Below are positions 24,741 to 33,001 of a stretch of 64,000 bases of DNA, one piece after another. The stretch comes from an uncultured Lachnospiraceae bacterium (GTDB lineage Bacteria > Bacillota > Clostridia > Lachnospirales > Lachnospiraceae). The notes beneath the pieces are model-generated. The model was not told where the DNA came from and made no database searches. It saw only the letters and a program-made list of their open reading frames with translations. The stretch spans positions 62,001 to 126,000 of the forward strand of contig CAJUMB010000001.1 in the NCBI GenBank assembly GCA_910587105.1, read 5' to 3'. Positions within the stretch are counted from its first letter, which is position 1. Each line of letters begins with the position of its first letter. The translations under genes were made by a program, and so were the position numbers.

Positions 24741-25700
24741 ATGCAGGAACAAAAAAAACCTCTGGTAGTCCTGGCCGGACCAACAGCGGTGGGAAAGACC
24801 CGCCTTTCCATTCGTCTGGCCAAGGCTCTGGACGGAGAAATCATCAGCGCAGATTCTATGCAGGTGTACCGCCATATGGACATCGGTTCTGCCAAAATCA
24901 CCCGGGAGGAGATGGAGAACATTCCCCATCATCTCATCGACGCTCTTGATCCGGAAGACGAATTTCATGTGGTCCGGTTCCAGCAGATGGCAAAGGAGGC
25001 ATTGGACGGGATTTATACACGTGGGAAAATCCCCATTCTAACAGGGGGAACCGGCTTTTATATTCAATCTGTTGTCCGGGACATTGCCTTTGGAGAGGAG
25101 AACACCGGACCGAACCGTTACCGGGAGGAATTGGAGCGTTTGTCCCAGGAGAAAGACGCCCTCTGGCTGCACCGGCAGCTGCAGGCTGTAGACCCGGAGG
25201 CAGCCCGCCAGATTCATCCCAACAACCGGAAACGGATTTTGCGGGCTTTGGAGTTCTACCACGATAACAAAACCCCCATATCCACCCATAACCGGGAACA
25301 GCAGGAGAAGATTTCCCCCTACATTTGCGCCTATTTTGTACTCACAGATGACCGGGCCAGATTATACCGGCGGATTGAGGAGCGGGTAGATCAGATGATG
25401 GCAGATGGACTGCTGGAAGAAGTAAAGGGGTTAAAGGCCCGGGGATGTACCCGGGACATGGTGTCCATGCAGGGGCTTGGCTACCGGGAACTGCTGGCCT
25501 TTCTGGACGGGGAATACTCTCTGGAAGAAGCAGCAGAAAAAATCAAGCAGAATACCAGGCACTTTGCCAAAAGGCAGCTGACCTGGTTCAGACGGGAAAA
25601 AGAAAAAATCTGGGTTTCCTGGGAAGACTTTGACTATCAGGAAGAACCAATGGCAGAGTATATGTTAAACATCTGCAGGGAAAGGGGCATTTGTCTATGA
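24741..25700 (+). CDS. miaA: tRNA dimethylallyltransferase MiaA
   Basis: A 319-residue prenyltransferase that makes i6A37 in tRNAs, the substrate of MiaB. P-loop GPTAVGKT at 13-20, DSMQVYRHMDIGSAKI near 38-53, and LTGGTGFYIQ near 98 are diagnostic; HFAKRQLTWFR near 277 is the C-terminal block. It overlaps the next gene by ATGA at 25697-25700. The miaB-mutS-mutL-miaA order is a common Clostridia cluster. Confidence 0.97.
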   Translation: MQEQKKPLVVLAGPTAVGKTRLSIRLAKALDGEIISADSMQVYRHMDIGSAKITREEMENIPHHLIDALDPEDEFHVVRFQQMAKEALDGIYTRGKIPILTGGTGFYIQSVVRDIAFGEENTGPNRYREELERLSQEKDALWLHRQLQAVDPEAARQIHPNNRKRILRALEFYHDNKTPISTHNREQQEKISPYICAYFVLTDDRARLYRRIEERVDQMMADGLLEEVKGLKARGCTRDMVSMQGLGYRELLAFLDGEYSLEEAAEKIKQNTRHFAKRQLTWFRREKEKIWVSWEDFDYQEEPMAEYMLNICRERGICL

Positions 25701-26986
25701 AGGAATCAGCCATCAAAGAATTGTATCAGAAGATCGGCATCCGGCCGCAGGTATATGATTACGGAAAACAAATCGAAGACCAGTTAAAAGATCGTTTCCA
25801 GAAACTGGAGGAAACCGCAGAATATAACCAGTTGAAAGTCCTGCACGCCATGCAGAAAAACCGGGTAAGTGAAGCCTGCTTTTATCCGTCCACCGGTTAT
25901 GGGTACAACGATGTGGGCCGGGAAACTCTGGAACAGGTGTACGCAGATATCTTTCACACAGAAGCAGCTCTCGTGAGGCCCCAGATCACCTGTGGCACTC
26001 ACGCTCTGGCTGTGGCACTGTTCGGGAATCTCCGCCCGGGAGATGAACTGTTGTCCCCGGTGGGCAGGCCTTACGATACCTTAGAAGAAGTCATCGGCAT
26101 CCGCCGCCAGAAAGGTTCCCTGGCCGAATACGGAATCACCTACCGCCAGGCAGACCTAAAAGAAGACGGAACTTTTGATTACCCAGCCATTGAGCAGGCG
26201 CTGACCCCCAAGACCCGGCTGGTGACCATCCAGCGGTCCAAGGGCTACCAGACCCGTCCGTCATTTTCCGTGGCCCAGATTGGAGAACTGATTGCTTTTA
26301 TAAAGAAAAGAAGACCCGATGTGATCTGTATGGTGGACAACTGTTACGGGGAATTTGTGGATATTATAGAACCCTCCGATGCAGGGGCAGACCTGATGGC
26401 AGGTTCTTTAATCAAAAACCCCGGCGGCGGGCTGGCCCCCATCGGCGGCTACGTTGTGGGTAAAAAAGAGCTGGTGGAGCAGGCAGCCTGCCGGATGACC
26501 TGTCCCGGTCTGGGAAAAGAAGTGGGCGCCAGCTTAGATGTGAAGCAGTCCTTCTATCAGGGCCTGTTCCTGGCTCCCACAGTGGTGAAAGGCGCTTTGA
26601 AAGGTGCGATCTATGCTGCAGCCCTCTATGAATCTCTGGGATATCCCGTTCTCCCCGGCAGTCAGGAGCCAAGGCAGGATATTATCCAGGCAGTCACTCT
26701 GGGCACACCGGAAAAGGTGATCGCTTTCTGCCAGGGAATTCAGGCGGCGGCTCCTGTGGACAGTTATGTGGTTCCGGAACCCTGGGATATGCCAGGGTAC
26801 GACAGCCCGGTGATTATGGCGGCAGGAGCCTTCGTGTCCGGTTCCTCCATCGAACTGAGCGCAGACGCCCCCATCCGGCCCCCTTATGCTGTGTACTTTC
26901 AGGGCGGGCTCACCTGGGAACACGCCAAGGCAGGGATCTTGATGTCTCTGGAGAAATTAACAGAAGCAGGATTGGTGCAATTATGA
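25697..26986 (+). CDS. Methionine gamma-lyase-like PLP enzyme (aluminium-resistance family)
   Basis: A 429-residue PLP-dependent protein of the Cys/Met-metabolism superfamily, of the branch often annotated as aluminium resistance or methionine gamma-lyase family. The region GYGYNDVGRETLEQVYADIF with VRPQITCGTHA starts the cofactor site; the Schiff-base lysine is probably in SLIKNPGGGLAPIGGY near 235-250. ATG 25697 was preferred over TTG 25691 because it forms an ATGA overlap with miaA and follows AAAGGGG. It overlaps the next FAD gene by ATGA. Whether it releases methanethiol is not known from sequence. Confidence 0.88.
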   Translation: MKESAIKELYQKIGIRPQVYDYGKQIEDQLKDRFQKLEETAEYNQLKVLHAMQKNRVSEACFYPSTGYGYNDVGRETLEQVYADIFHTEAALVRPQITCGTHALAVALFGNLRPGDELLSPVGRPYDTLEEVIGIRRQKGSLAEYGITYRQADLKEDGTFDYPAIEQALTPKTRLVTIQRSKGYQTRPSFSVAQIGELIAFIKKRRPDVICMVDNCYGEFVDIIEPSDAGADLMAGSLIKNPGGGLAPIGGYVVGKKELVEQAACRMTCPGLGKEVGASLDVKQSFYQGLFLAPTVVKGALKGAIYAAALYESLGYPVLPGSQEPRQDIIQAVTLGTPEKVIAFCQGIQAAAPVDSYVVPEPWDMPGYDSPVIMAAGAFVSGSSIELSADAPIRPPYAVYFQGGLTWEHAKAGILMSLEKLTEAGLVQL

Positions 26987-28197
26987 AAACCATTGCAGTC
27001 ATCGGCGGCGGGGCCGCGGGACTGATGGCCGCCGTTACAGCGGCAAAGGCCGGTGCAAAGGTCATGGTTCTGGAACACCAGCCCTCCTGCGGCAAAAAAC
27101 TGCTGGCCACTGGAAACGGACGGTGCAATCTGACTAATACCCAGATGAGGCCAGACGCCTACCGAAGCCAGATCCCTCAGACAGTGAAGAAAGTTCTACA
27201 CCGTTTTTCGGTAGAAGATACCCTGTGTTTTTTTTCAGACATGGGACTGTATATCAGGGAGCAGAATGGCTGGGTATACCCCTACAGCCGGCAGGCGAAG
27301 ACCGTGCTGTATCTGCTGTTATCAGAGGCTGAGAGGCTGGGCGCAGAGATAAAAACCCAGGTAGAAATTGCAGACATCTGTCCGGAGCGGGCTGGCTGGA
27401 AGCTGAACACAAACAGAGGAACCTTTCATACAGATGCGGTAATCATGGCGGCAGGTTCCAAAGCGTCCAATCTCCCCGGGGCAGATGGCAGCGGCTATGA
27501 TCTGGCGGCGGGACTGGGACATAAAATCCTTCCGGTTCTCCCTGCACTGGTTCCCCTGGTGGGAGAAGGGAAGTATTTTTCCCAGTGGGCCGGACTGCGC
27601 ATGGATGCAGCGGCGTCTCTGCGCATCAACGGGAAATATGTCTGCCGGGAAGCAGGGGAAATCCAGCTGACCGATTATGGGGTATCCGGGATTCCCGTAT
27701 TTCAGCTGAGCCGTTACGCGGTGGAGAGTGTCCATCAGAAAAAAGAGACGGAACTTTATGTGGATTTTTTTCCGGATATGGACGCCAAGTGCCTGGAATA
27801 TCTCCTCAGAGCCCAGAAAAAGAAACTCCCGTTTAAAACATGGCCGGAGATACTCAGAGGGATTTTCCCGGAAAAATTCTGCTCCCTGCCGGTGAATCTG
27901 GCAGGCAGAGGGCGGGAGAGTGAGATGCCAAGGAGAATTGCCCGGCACATCAAGCACTGGAGGATTCCCATACGGGGCTGGAAAGACTATATTTACGCCC
28001 AGGTGTGTATGGGCGGTGTGGACTTACGGCAGGTGGACCCGTATACCCTGGAATCCAGGCTGCATAAATCCCTTTATTTCGCAGGAGAGATCCTGGACGT
28101 GGACGGTGCCTGCGGCGGATACAACCTGCAGTGGGCATGGTCTTCCGGGGCAGCGGCGGCTATGGCATGCACTTCCCATGAAGAAAGGAAATTGTAA
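26983..28197 (+). CDS. HI0933-family FAD-dependent oxidoreductase
   Basis: A 404-residue flavoprotein with an N-terminal dinucleotide fold (VIGGGAAGLMAAVTAAKAG, residues 5-23) and the family hallmark CGKKLLATGNGRCNLTN near 36-52. The C-terminus carries GEILDVDGACGGYNLQWAWSSG, which completes the FAD site. Related proteins include BaiN-like and aminoacetone-oxidase-annotated enzymes; the substrate is uncertain. ATGA overlap upstream and a one-base TAATG overlap downstream place it firmly in this operon. Confidence 0.9.
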   Translation: MKTIAVIGGGAAGLMAAVTAAKAGAKVMVLEHQPSCGKKLLATGNGRCNLTNTQMRPDAYRSQIPQTVKKVLHRFSVEDTLCFFSDMGLYIREQNGWVYPYSRQAKTVLYLLLSEAERLGAEIKTQVEIADICPERAGWKLNTNRGTFHTDAVIMAAGSKASNLPGADGSGYDLAAGLGHKILPVLPALVPLVGEGKYFSQWAGLRMDAAASLRINGKYVCREAGEIQLTDYGVSGIPVFQLSRYAVESVHQKKETELYVDFFPDMDAKCLEYLLRAQKKKLPFKTWPEILRGIFPEKFCSLPVNLAGRGRESEMPRRIARHIKHWRIPIRGWKDYIYAQVCMGGVDLRQVDPYTLESRLHKSLYFAGEILDVDGACGGYNLQWAWSSGAAAAMACTSHEERKL

Positions 28198-29792
28198 TGA
28201 TACGGATTTCACAGTTGAAACTTCCCATCAGCCACAGCAGAGAAGACCTGGAACGTAAGATCCAGAAAAGCCTTCCTGTTAAAAAGGCGTTTACCTACGA
28301 AATCGTCCGCCAGTCTCTGGACGCAAGAAAAAAAACAGAAAAAAAATTTGTCTATACCATTGACGTGTCCTACAACAGCAGAAAATCAGAACAGGAAGCC
28401 CTTCGCAAGATTAACTATAAAAATATTATGTCAACCCGAAGAGGGGAATACCACTTTCCAGAGCCGGGAAACCAGCCCCTGAAATTCCCCCCGGTGGTGG
28501 TGGGAAGCGGCCCTGCAGGGCTTTTCTGCGCTCTGGCACTGGCAAAAAATGGATACTGTCCCCTGGTGGTTGAGAGAGGAGCATCTGTCCGAAACAGAAA
28601 AGAGGATGTGGAAAAATTCTGGAAGACAGGCATCCTGGACCCCCGGTCCAATGTACAGTTCGGGGAAGGCGGCGCAGGGACTTTTTCTGACGGGAAATTA
28701 AATACACTGGTAAAGGACTCCAGCGGACGTATCCGCGCTGTTCTTCAGATGTTTGTGGAAGCAGGGGCGCCTTCGGAGATTCTGTACCAGCAGAAACCTC
28801 ACCTGGGGACTGATCTGCTCATGGGAATTGTGGAATCCATCCGCAGGCAGATTGAATCACTAGGCGGACGTTTTCTGTTTCGCACCCAGGTGGTGGATTT
28901 CCTCTGCGAAGATGACAGAATCTGTGGGCTCTTGCTGGAAAGTGGAGAAAAAATCCCTGCCCAGGCAGTGGTATGTGCCATTGGCCACAGTGCCAGAGAT
29001 ACGTTTGAAACACTGTACAGGCGGGGATTTTCTATGGAGGCTAAGGCTTTCGCCGTGGGAGTGCGCATCGAGCATCCCCAGGAAATGATCAATCAGGCCC
29101 TTTACGGCGAAAAAGAAAACCCTCTGCTGGGCGCGGCCAGCTATAAACTCACCCACAGAACCAGCCTCGGCAGAGGAATCTATACGTTCTGTATGTGTCC
29201 CGGCGGATACGTAGTCAATGCTTCCTCAGAAGAAAACGCCCTTGCCATAAATGGCATGAGCTATCACGCCAGAGACGGGAAGAACGCCAACAGCGCATTA
29301 ATCGTCACCGTATCCCCGTCTGATTATCCAGACGATACTCCCCTGGGCGGAGTGGCTTATCAGAGACAGCTGGAACAAAAGGCATGGGAGCTGGCACAGG
29401 GAAAAATCCCGGTGCAGCTGTGGCAGGATTTTCAACAGGGAAAAGCAAGCATCCAGCTGGGACAGGTGGCTCCTTCCATCAAAGGTGCCTATCAGCTGAG
29501 CAGTCTGCACAGCATCCTGCCGGATGCCATCAGCGCTGCCATCCGGGAAGGCATACCGGCGTTTGACAAGAAGATCCCCGGATTTGCCCGCCCGGACTGC
29601 CTGCTCAGCGGAATCGAAAGCCGTTCTTCCTCTCCGGTACGCATTCTGCGGGGGCCGGATATGCAGAGCAATATCCAGGGATTTTATCCCTGCGGGGAGG
29701 GGGCCGGTTATGCAGGCGGCATCACTTCCGCCGCCGTGGACGGTCTAAAAACAGCGGAAGCAATTGCTAAAAATTATATGAAAATCCAGTGA
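28197..29792 (+). CDS. Uncharacterised FAD-dependent dehydrogenase (COG2509 type)
   Basis: A 531-residue protein. Residues 1-85 form an N-terminal domain (SQLKLPISHSREDLERKI) seen in this COG, and the FAD fold starts at VVGSGPAGLFCALALAKNG, about residue 100. NVQFGEGGAGTFSDGKLNT near 150 and the C-terminal YPCGEGAGYAGGITSAAVDG are the family signatures. It does not contain the HI0933 glycine-rich hallmark, so it is not a duplicate of the preceding gene. It is the last gene of the operon begun at 17947. Substrate unknown. Confidence 0.88.
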   Translation: MIRISQLKLPISHSREDLERKIQKSLPVKKAFTYEIVRQSLDARKKTEKKFVYTIDVSYNSRKSEQEALRKINYKNIMSTRRGEYHFPEPGNQPLKFPPVVVGSGPAGLFCALALAKNGYCPLVVERGASVRNRKEDVEKFWKTGILDPRSNVQFGEGGAGTFSDGKLNTLVKDSSGRIRAVLQMFVEAGAPSEILYQQKPHLGTDLLMGIVESIRRQIESLGGRFLFRTQVVDFLCEDDRICGLLLESGEKIPAQAVVCAIGHSARDTFETLYRRGFSMEAKAFAVGVRIEHPQEMINQALYGEKENPLLGAASYKLTHRTSLGRGIYTFCMCPGGYVVNASSEENALAINGMSYHARDGKNANSALIVTVSPSDYPDDTPLGGVAYQRQLEQKAWELAQGKIPVQLWQDFQQGKASIQLGQVAPSIKGAYQLSSLHSILPDAISAAIREGIPAFDKKIPGFARPDCLLSGIESRSSSPVRILRGPDMQSNIQGFYPCGEGAGYAGGITSAAVDGLKTAEAIAKNYMKIQ

Positions 29793-29803
29793 TTTGGTAT
29801 ACA

Positions 29804-29831
29804 TTTCAAAAAATCTGTGTTAAGATATAAT
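29804..29831 (+). promoter_or_regulatory. Promoter of the radC-mre operon
   Basis: A perfect TATAAT lies at 29826-29831, with only a weak -35 (TTTCAA at about 29805). A hairpin follows between TCCCAC at about 29843-29848 and GTGGGA at 29863-29868, whose right arm includes part of the radC ribosome site GGGAGGG. Confidence 0.5.
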
Positions 29832-29874
29832 ACACTTGAAAATCCCACGGCTTTCGAAGAGAGTGGGAGGGTTT

Positions 29875-30573
29875 ATGAGAGAAAAAAATACCATCAAAGA
29901 TATTCCCCCACAGGACAGGCCCTATGAGAAATGTCTGGAATTTGGGGCAGAGCATCTCACAGACGCGGAACTGCTGGCCGTCATATTAAGAACCGGCCGC
30001 CGGGGAAGCAGTTCTCTGGAGCTTTCTTATGAAGTGCTGAATCTGCCCCACACGAAAAGCCAGGGACTGGCCGGGCTGTATCATCTTTCCGCACAGGAGC
30101 TGATGAAGATACCGGGAGTGGGGAAAGTAAAAGCCATTCAGCTGAAATGCATTGGCGAACTGTCCAGAAGAATGTCCCGGCAGAGGGCAAAAGGCAGGCT
30201 GTCATTTAACATGCCCGTCACAATCGCGGACTATTATATGGAAGAACTGCGCCACGAAGAGCAGGAAGTTCTTTTGTGTATGATGCTGGATACGAAAAAC
30301 CATCTGCTGGGGGAAAAACGGCTGTTTCTGGGGACTGTGAATGCCTCGCTGGTATCCCCCCGGGAATTGTTTCTGGAAGCCCTGCGCTTTCAGGCGGTGA
30401 ATATTATACTTGTGCACAACCATCCCAGCGGGGACCCTACGCCCAGCAAGGCAGATGTGGAGATCACAGAGCGGGTGAGACAGGGCGGGGAGCTGCTGGG
30501 AATTCATCTTCTGGACCATATTATTATCGGTGAGCACACGTATGTAAGTTTTAGGGAAAAGGAAAGACTGTAA
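29875..30573 (+). CDS. radC: RadC-family JAMM protein
   Basis: A 232-residue protein starting at ATG 29875, chosen over an upstream TTG because GGGAGGG lies just before it. An N-terminal helix-hairpin-helix (ELMKIPGVGKVKAIQLKCIGEL) precedes the RadC/MPN domain with the JAMM metal motif HNHPSGDPTPSKAD at 181-194. RadC was once linked to repair, but its enzymatic role is unsettled. Its place directly before mreB, with a one-base TAATG overlap, is conserved in Firmicutes. Confidence 0.95.
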   Translation: MREKNTIKDIPPQDRPYEKCLEFGAEHLTDAELLAVILRTGRRGSSSLELSYEVLNLPHTKSQGLAGLYHLSAQELMKIPGVGKVKAIQLKCIGELSRRMSRQRAKGRLSFNMPVTIADYYMEELRHEEQEVLLCMMLDTKNHLLGEKRLFLGTVNASLVSPRELFLEALRFQAVNIILVHNHPSGDPTPSKADVEITERVRQGGELLGIHLLDHIIIGEHTYVSFREKERL

Positions 30574-31589
30574 TGCTATTTCGAAAAATATACGGAGTGG
30601 ATCTGGGTGCCAACACGATCAAAGTTTATTCCTATCAGAAAAATAAAGTTTACGCGGAAAAAAATATGGTTGCTGTGAAAGATAAGAAGCGTGTCCTGGC
30701 TGTGGGTGACGAGGCCTATGAGATGTTTGAAAAAGCACCGGACAATATTGTTGTGGAATCTCCCATGGCAAATGGAATGATCGCGGATATTGTCAAAGCC
30801 GAGGTTTCCCTGTACAGTCTGATAAAAAAGATCAATCCCTGGCAGGGATTCGGCTCCACCATGTATTTCGCTGTTCCCACAGATTTGACGCAGATTGAAA
30901 AGAGGGCATATAATTCCATGGCAAACGGGGGATGGCTGCAGAACAATAAAGTACGGATTGTGGAAAAACCCATTGCCGATGCTATCGCCATGGATATATC
31001 CATTAAAAAGACAAAAGGAAGCATGATTGTCAATATCGGTGCCCAGAGTACAGAGATATCTGTCATTGCGGATGGAAAAGTAATCATCAGCAAAATTCTC
31101 CAATTGGGCGGGAGACAGATTGACCTGGAAATCTGTAAGGAAATCAGCAGGGTAAACCGTCTGCTGATCGGAAGCCGGACAGCCAGCAGGCTGAAAATTT
31201 CTATCGGCGGTCTTTACAGCCAGGAGGAGCAGCTGCGCAAAGTAATCGGAATCGATACATTGTCAGGACTTCCCAGGGAGGAAGCGGTGTCCTCCAGGAC
31301 AGTCAACAATGCCATTGAGCGTCCCATCGCTGTCATAGGAAATGAGATCAAAACATTTCTGGAGCGCACACCTCCTCAGATTGCCTACAGTATCCTTAAG
31401 GAAGGAATTTATCTGGCAGGGGGCAGTACACGATTGAAAAATATCGATAAATTCCTGGCAGATCTCACAGGGTATGGGGTATGTCTTTCCGAGATGCATG
31501 ATGCCTGTACCATCCGGGGCGTGGAGAAAATGATCAAAGATAAATATCTGCAGGAATGGGCAGTGCCTGTCAGGCAGAAAAAAATGTAA
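30573..31589 (+). CDS. mreB: Divergent MreB-like actin homologue
   Basis: A 338-residue actin-fold protein beginning YGVDLGANTIKVYS (canonical phosphate-1 is DLGTANT). The middle has VEKPIADAIAMD and the adenosine block LAGGSTRLKNIDKFL. The phosphate-2 motif is unusual: MreB normally has DIGGGT, but here it reads NIGAQST near residues 152-158, losing the aspartate and two glycines. Filament assembly may persist while ATP hydrolysis may be weak; this is inference. Position before mreC and mreD supports the identity. It probably scaffolds elongation at the membrane. Confidence 0.88.
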   Translation: MLFRKIYGVDLGANTIKVYSYQKNKVYAEKNMVAVKDKKRVLAVGDEAYEMFEKAPDNIVVESPMANGMIADIVKAEVSLYSLIKKINPWQGFGSTMYFAVPTDLTQIEKRAYNSMANGGWLQNNKVRIVEKPIADAIAMDISIKKTKGSMIVNIGAQSTEISVIADGKVIISKILQLGGRQIDLEICKEISRVNRLLIGSRTASRLKISIGGLYSQEEQLRKVIGIDTLSGLPREEAVSSRTVNNAIERPIAVIGNEIKTFLERTPPQIAYSILKEGIYLAGGSTRLKNIDKFLADLTGYGVCLSEMHDACTIRGVEKMIKDKYLQEWAVPVRQKKM

Positions 31590-31611
31590 TACAGCCGCAT
31601 GGGAGTAAGAG

Positions 31612-32484
31612 ATGAAGAAAAAAGGGAATTTTCGTCTGAAAAGTAAACATTTGATCTTACTGATGACCATTGTGTGTGTCAGTATGGTAACAGCCGCTTT
31701 CTCCACGGGGATTACTGGAGATTCGGCGCGGGAGACGGCAGGATATATTATTATTCCATTTGAAAAGGGAATTAATAAAATCGGAAACTGGCTGTTGTCC
31801 GTACAGGACAATTTTCAGAGTGTAAAGAAACTGGCACGGGAAAATAAAAAGTTAAAAGCCCAGATCGATGAGCTGACACTGCAGAACAATGAACTGGTGC
31901 AGAATCAGACAGACTTTACTCATCTGCGGGAACTGTATGATCTGGACAAAGAATATGCTCAGTATAATAAAATATTGGCCGAGGTAATTGCCAAGGAGCC
32001 GGGAAACTGGTACCACAGCTTTACGATTAATAAAGGAACCAATGATGGAGTCAGCGTAGATTCCAACGTCCTGGCAGGTGCTGGTCTGGTGGGGATTGTG
32101 ACAGAGACAGGTGCTGACTGGGCAGCTGTACGTTCTATCGTGGACGATGATTCCAATGTGAGCGCCCAGGTTTCTGAAACGGAAGATACCTGTATGGTCA
32201 CCGGTGATCTGGAATTGATTGATTCCGGTAAAATAGAATTTTCTCAGCTGCAAAGTCCTGAAGGCAAAGTGAGTATCGGCGACCGGGTGGTCACTTCCCA
32301 TATCAGTGATAAATATGTGAAAGGACTGTTAATCGGCTACATCAGTGAGATCAGCCAGGACAGCAACAATCTGACTTATGGCGGATATCTGCTGCCGGCT
32401 GCCGATTTCAGACACCTGCAGAAAGTACTGGTGATCACCGACCTGAAGGAAAAGGCTGAAAAGGAGAAGAAACATGCGCAATAA
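31612..32484 (+). CDS. mreC: Rod shape-determining protein MreC
   Basis: A 290-residue membrane protein with one N-terminal helix (residues 13-30), a coiled coil at about 62-100 (ENKKLKAQIDELTLQNNELVQ) and an extracellular beta-rich MreC domain from NKILAEVIAKEPGNWYHSFTI to the end. It links cytoplasmic MreB with extracytoplasmic wall synthases. It overlaps mreD by 11 bp. ATG 31612 follows GGGAGTAAGAG. Confidence 0.94.
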   Translation: MKKKGNFRLKSKHLILLMTIVCVSMVTAAFSTGITGDSARETAGYIIIPFEKGINKIGNWLLSVQDNFQSVKKLARENKKLKAQIDELTLQNNELVQNQTDFTHLRELYDLDKEYAQYNKILAEVIAKEPGNWYHSFTINKGTNDGVSVDSNVLAGAGLVGIVTETGADWAAVRSIVDDDSNVSAQVSETEDTCMVTGDLELIDSGKIEFSQLQSPEGKVSIGDRVVTSHISDKYVKGLLIGYISEISQDSNNLTYGGYLLPAADFRHLQKVLVITDLKEKAEKEKKHAQ

Positions 32485-33001
32485 ACTGATCACGCTTGCC
32501 ATAATATTCGTTTCCTTTCTTCTTCAATGCACACTTATGAAAGGAATCGCCATTGGTTCCATTTCTCCCAATCTTCTGGTGATTCTGTGTATCAGCGTTG
32601 GGCTGATGCGGGGAAAAACCAGCGGTCTGTTCACCGGTTTTCTGACAGGACTTTTCATCGATTTGTTCTACGGCTATTATCCGGGAATACACGCCGGTAT
32701 CTATATGTATGTGGGGTTTCTGAGCGGCTTTTTTTATCAGGTCTATTACGATGATGATGTGAAGGTTCCCATGCTTTTGGCCGCAGGGGGAGACTTCTTT
32801 TACAACTTTATGGTTTTTGTCTTTTTGTTTTTACTGCAGGGAAATACAAATTTCCTCTATTATCTGCGCCGTGTGATTCTGCCGGAAATGATATATACGC
32901 TTGTATTGACAGCCTTGGTCTACCGTTTATACTATAAGATTATCCACCGCTTTATGCGTGTAAATTTCAAGGAAAGTGATTCTTTATGGTTAACAAAATA
33001 A
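32474..33001 (+). CDS. mreD: Rod shape-determining protein MreD
   Basis: A 175-residue protein with about five membrane segments (ITLAIIFVSFLLQCTLM, NLLVILCISVGLM, GLFTGFLTGLFIDLFYGYYPG). The G-x-x-x-G-rich second half is typical of MreD. It forms the elongasome with MreC and PBP2. It overlaps mreC by 11 bp and the PBP2 gene by 16 bp, implying coupled translation. Confidence 0.93.
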   Translation: MRNKLITLAIIFVSFLLQCTLMKGIAIGSISPNLLVILCISVGLMRGKTSGLFTGFLTGLFIDLFYGYYPGIHAGIYMYVGFLSGFFYQVYYDDDVKVPMLLAAGGDFFYNFMVFVFLFLLQGNTNFLYYLRRVILPEMIYTLVLTALVYRLYYKIIHRFMRVNFKESDSLWLTK

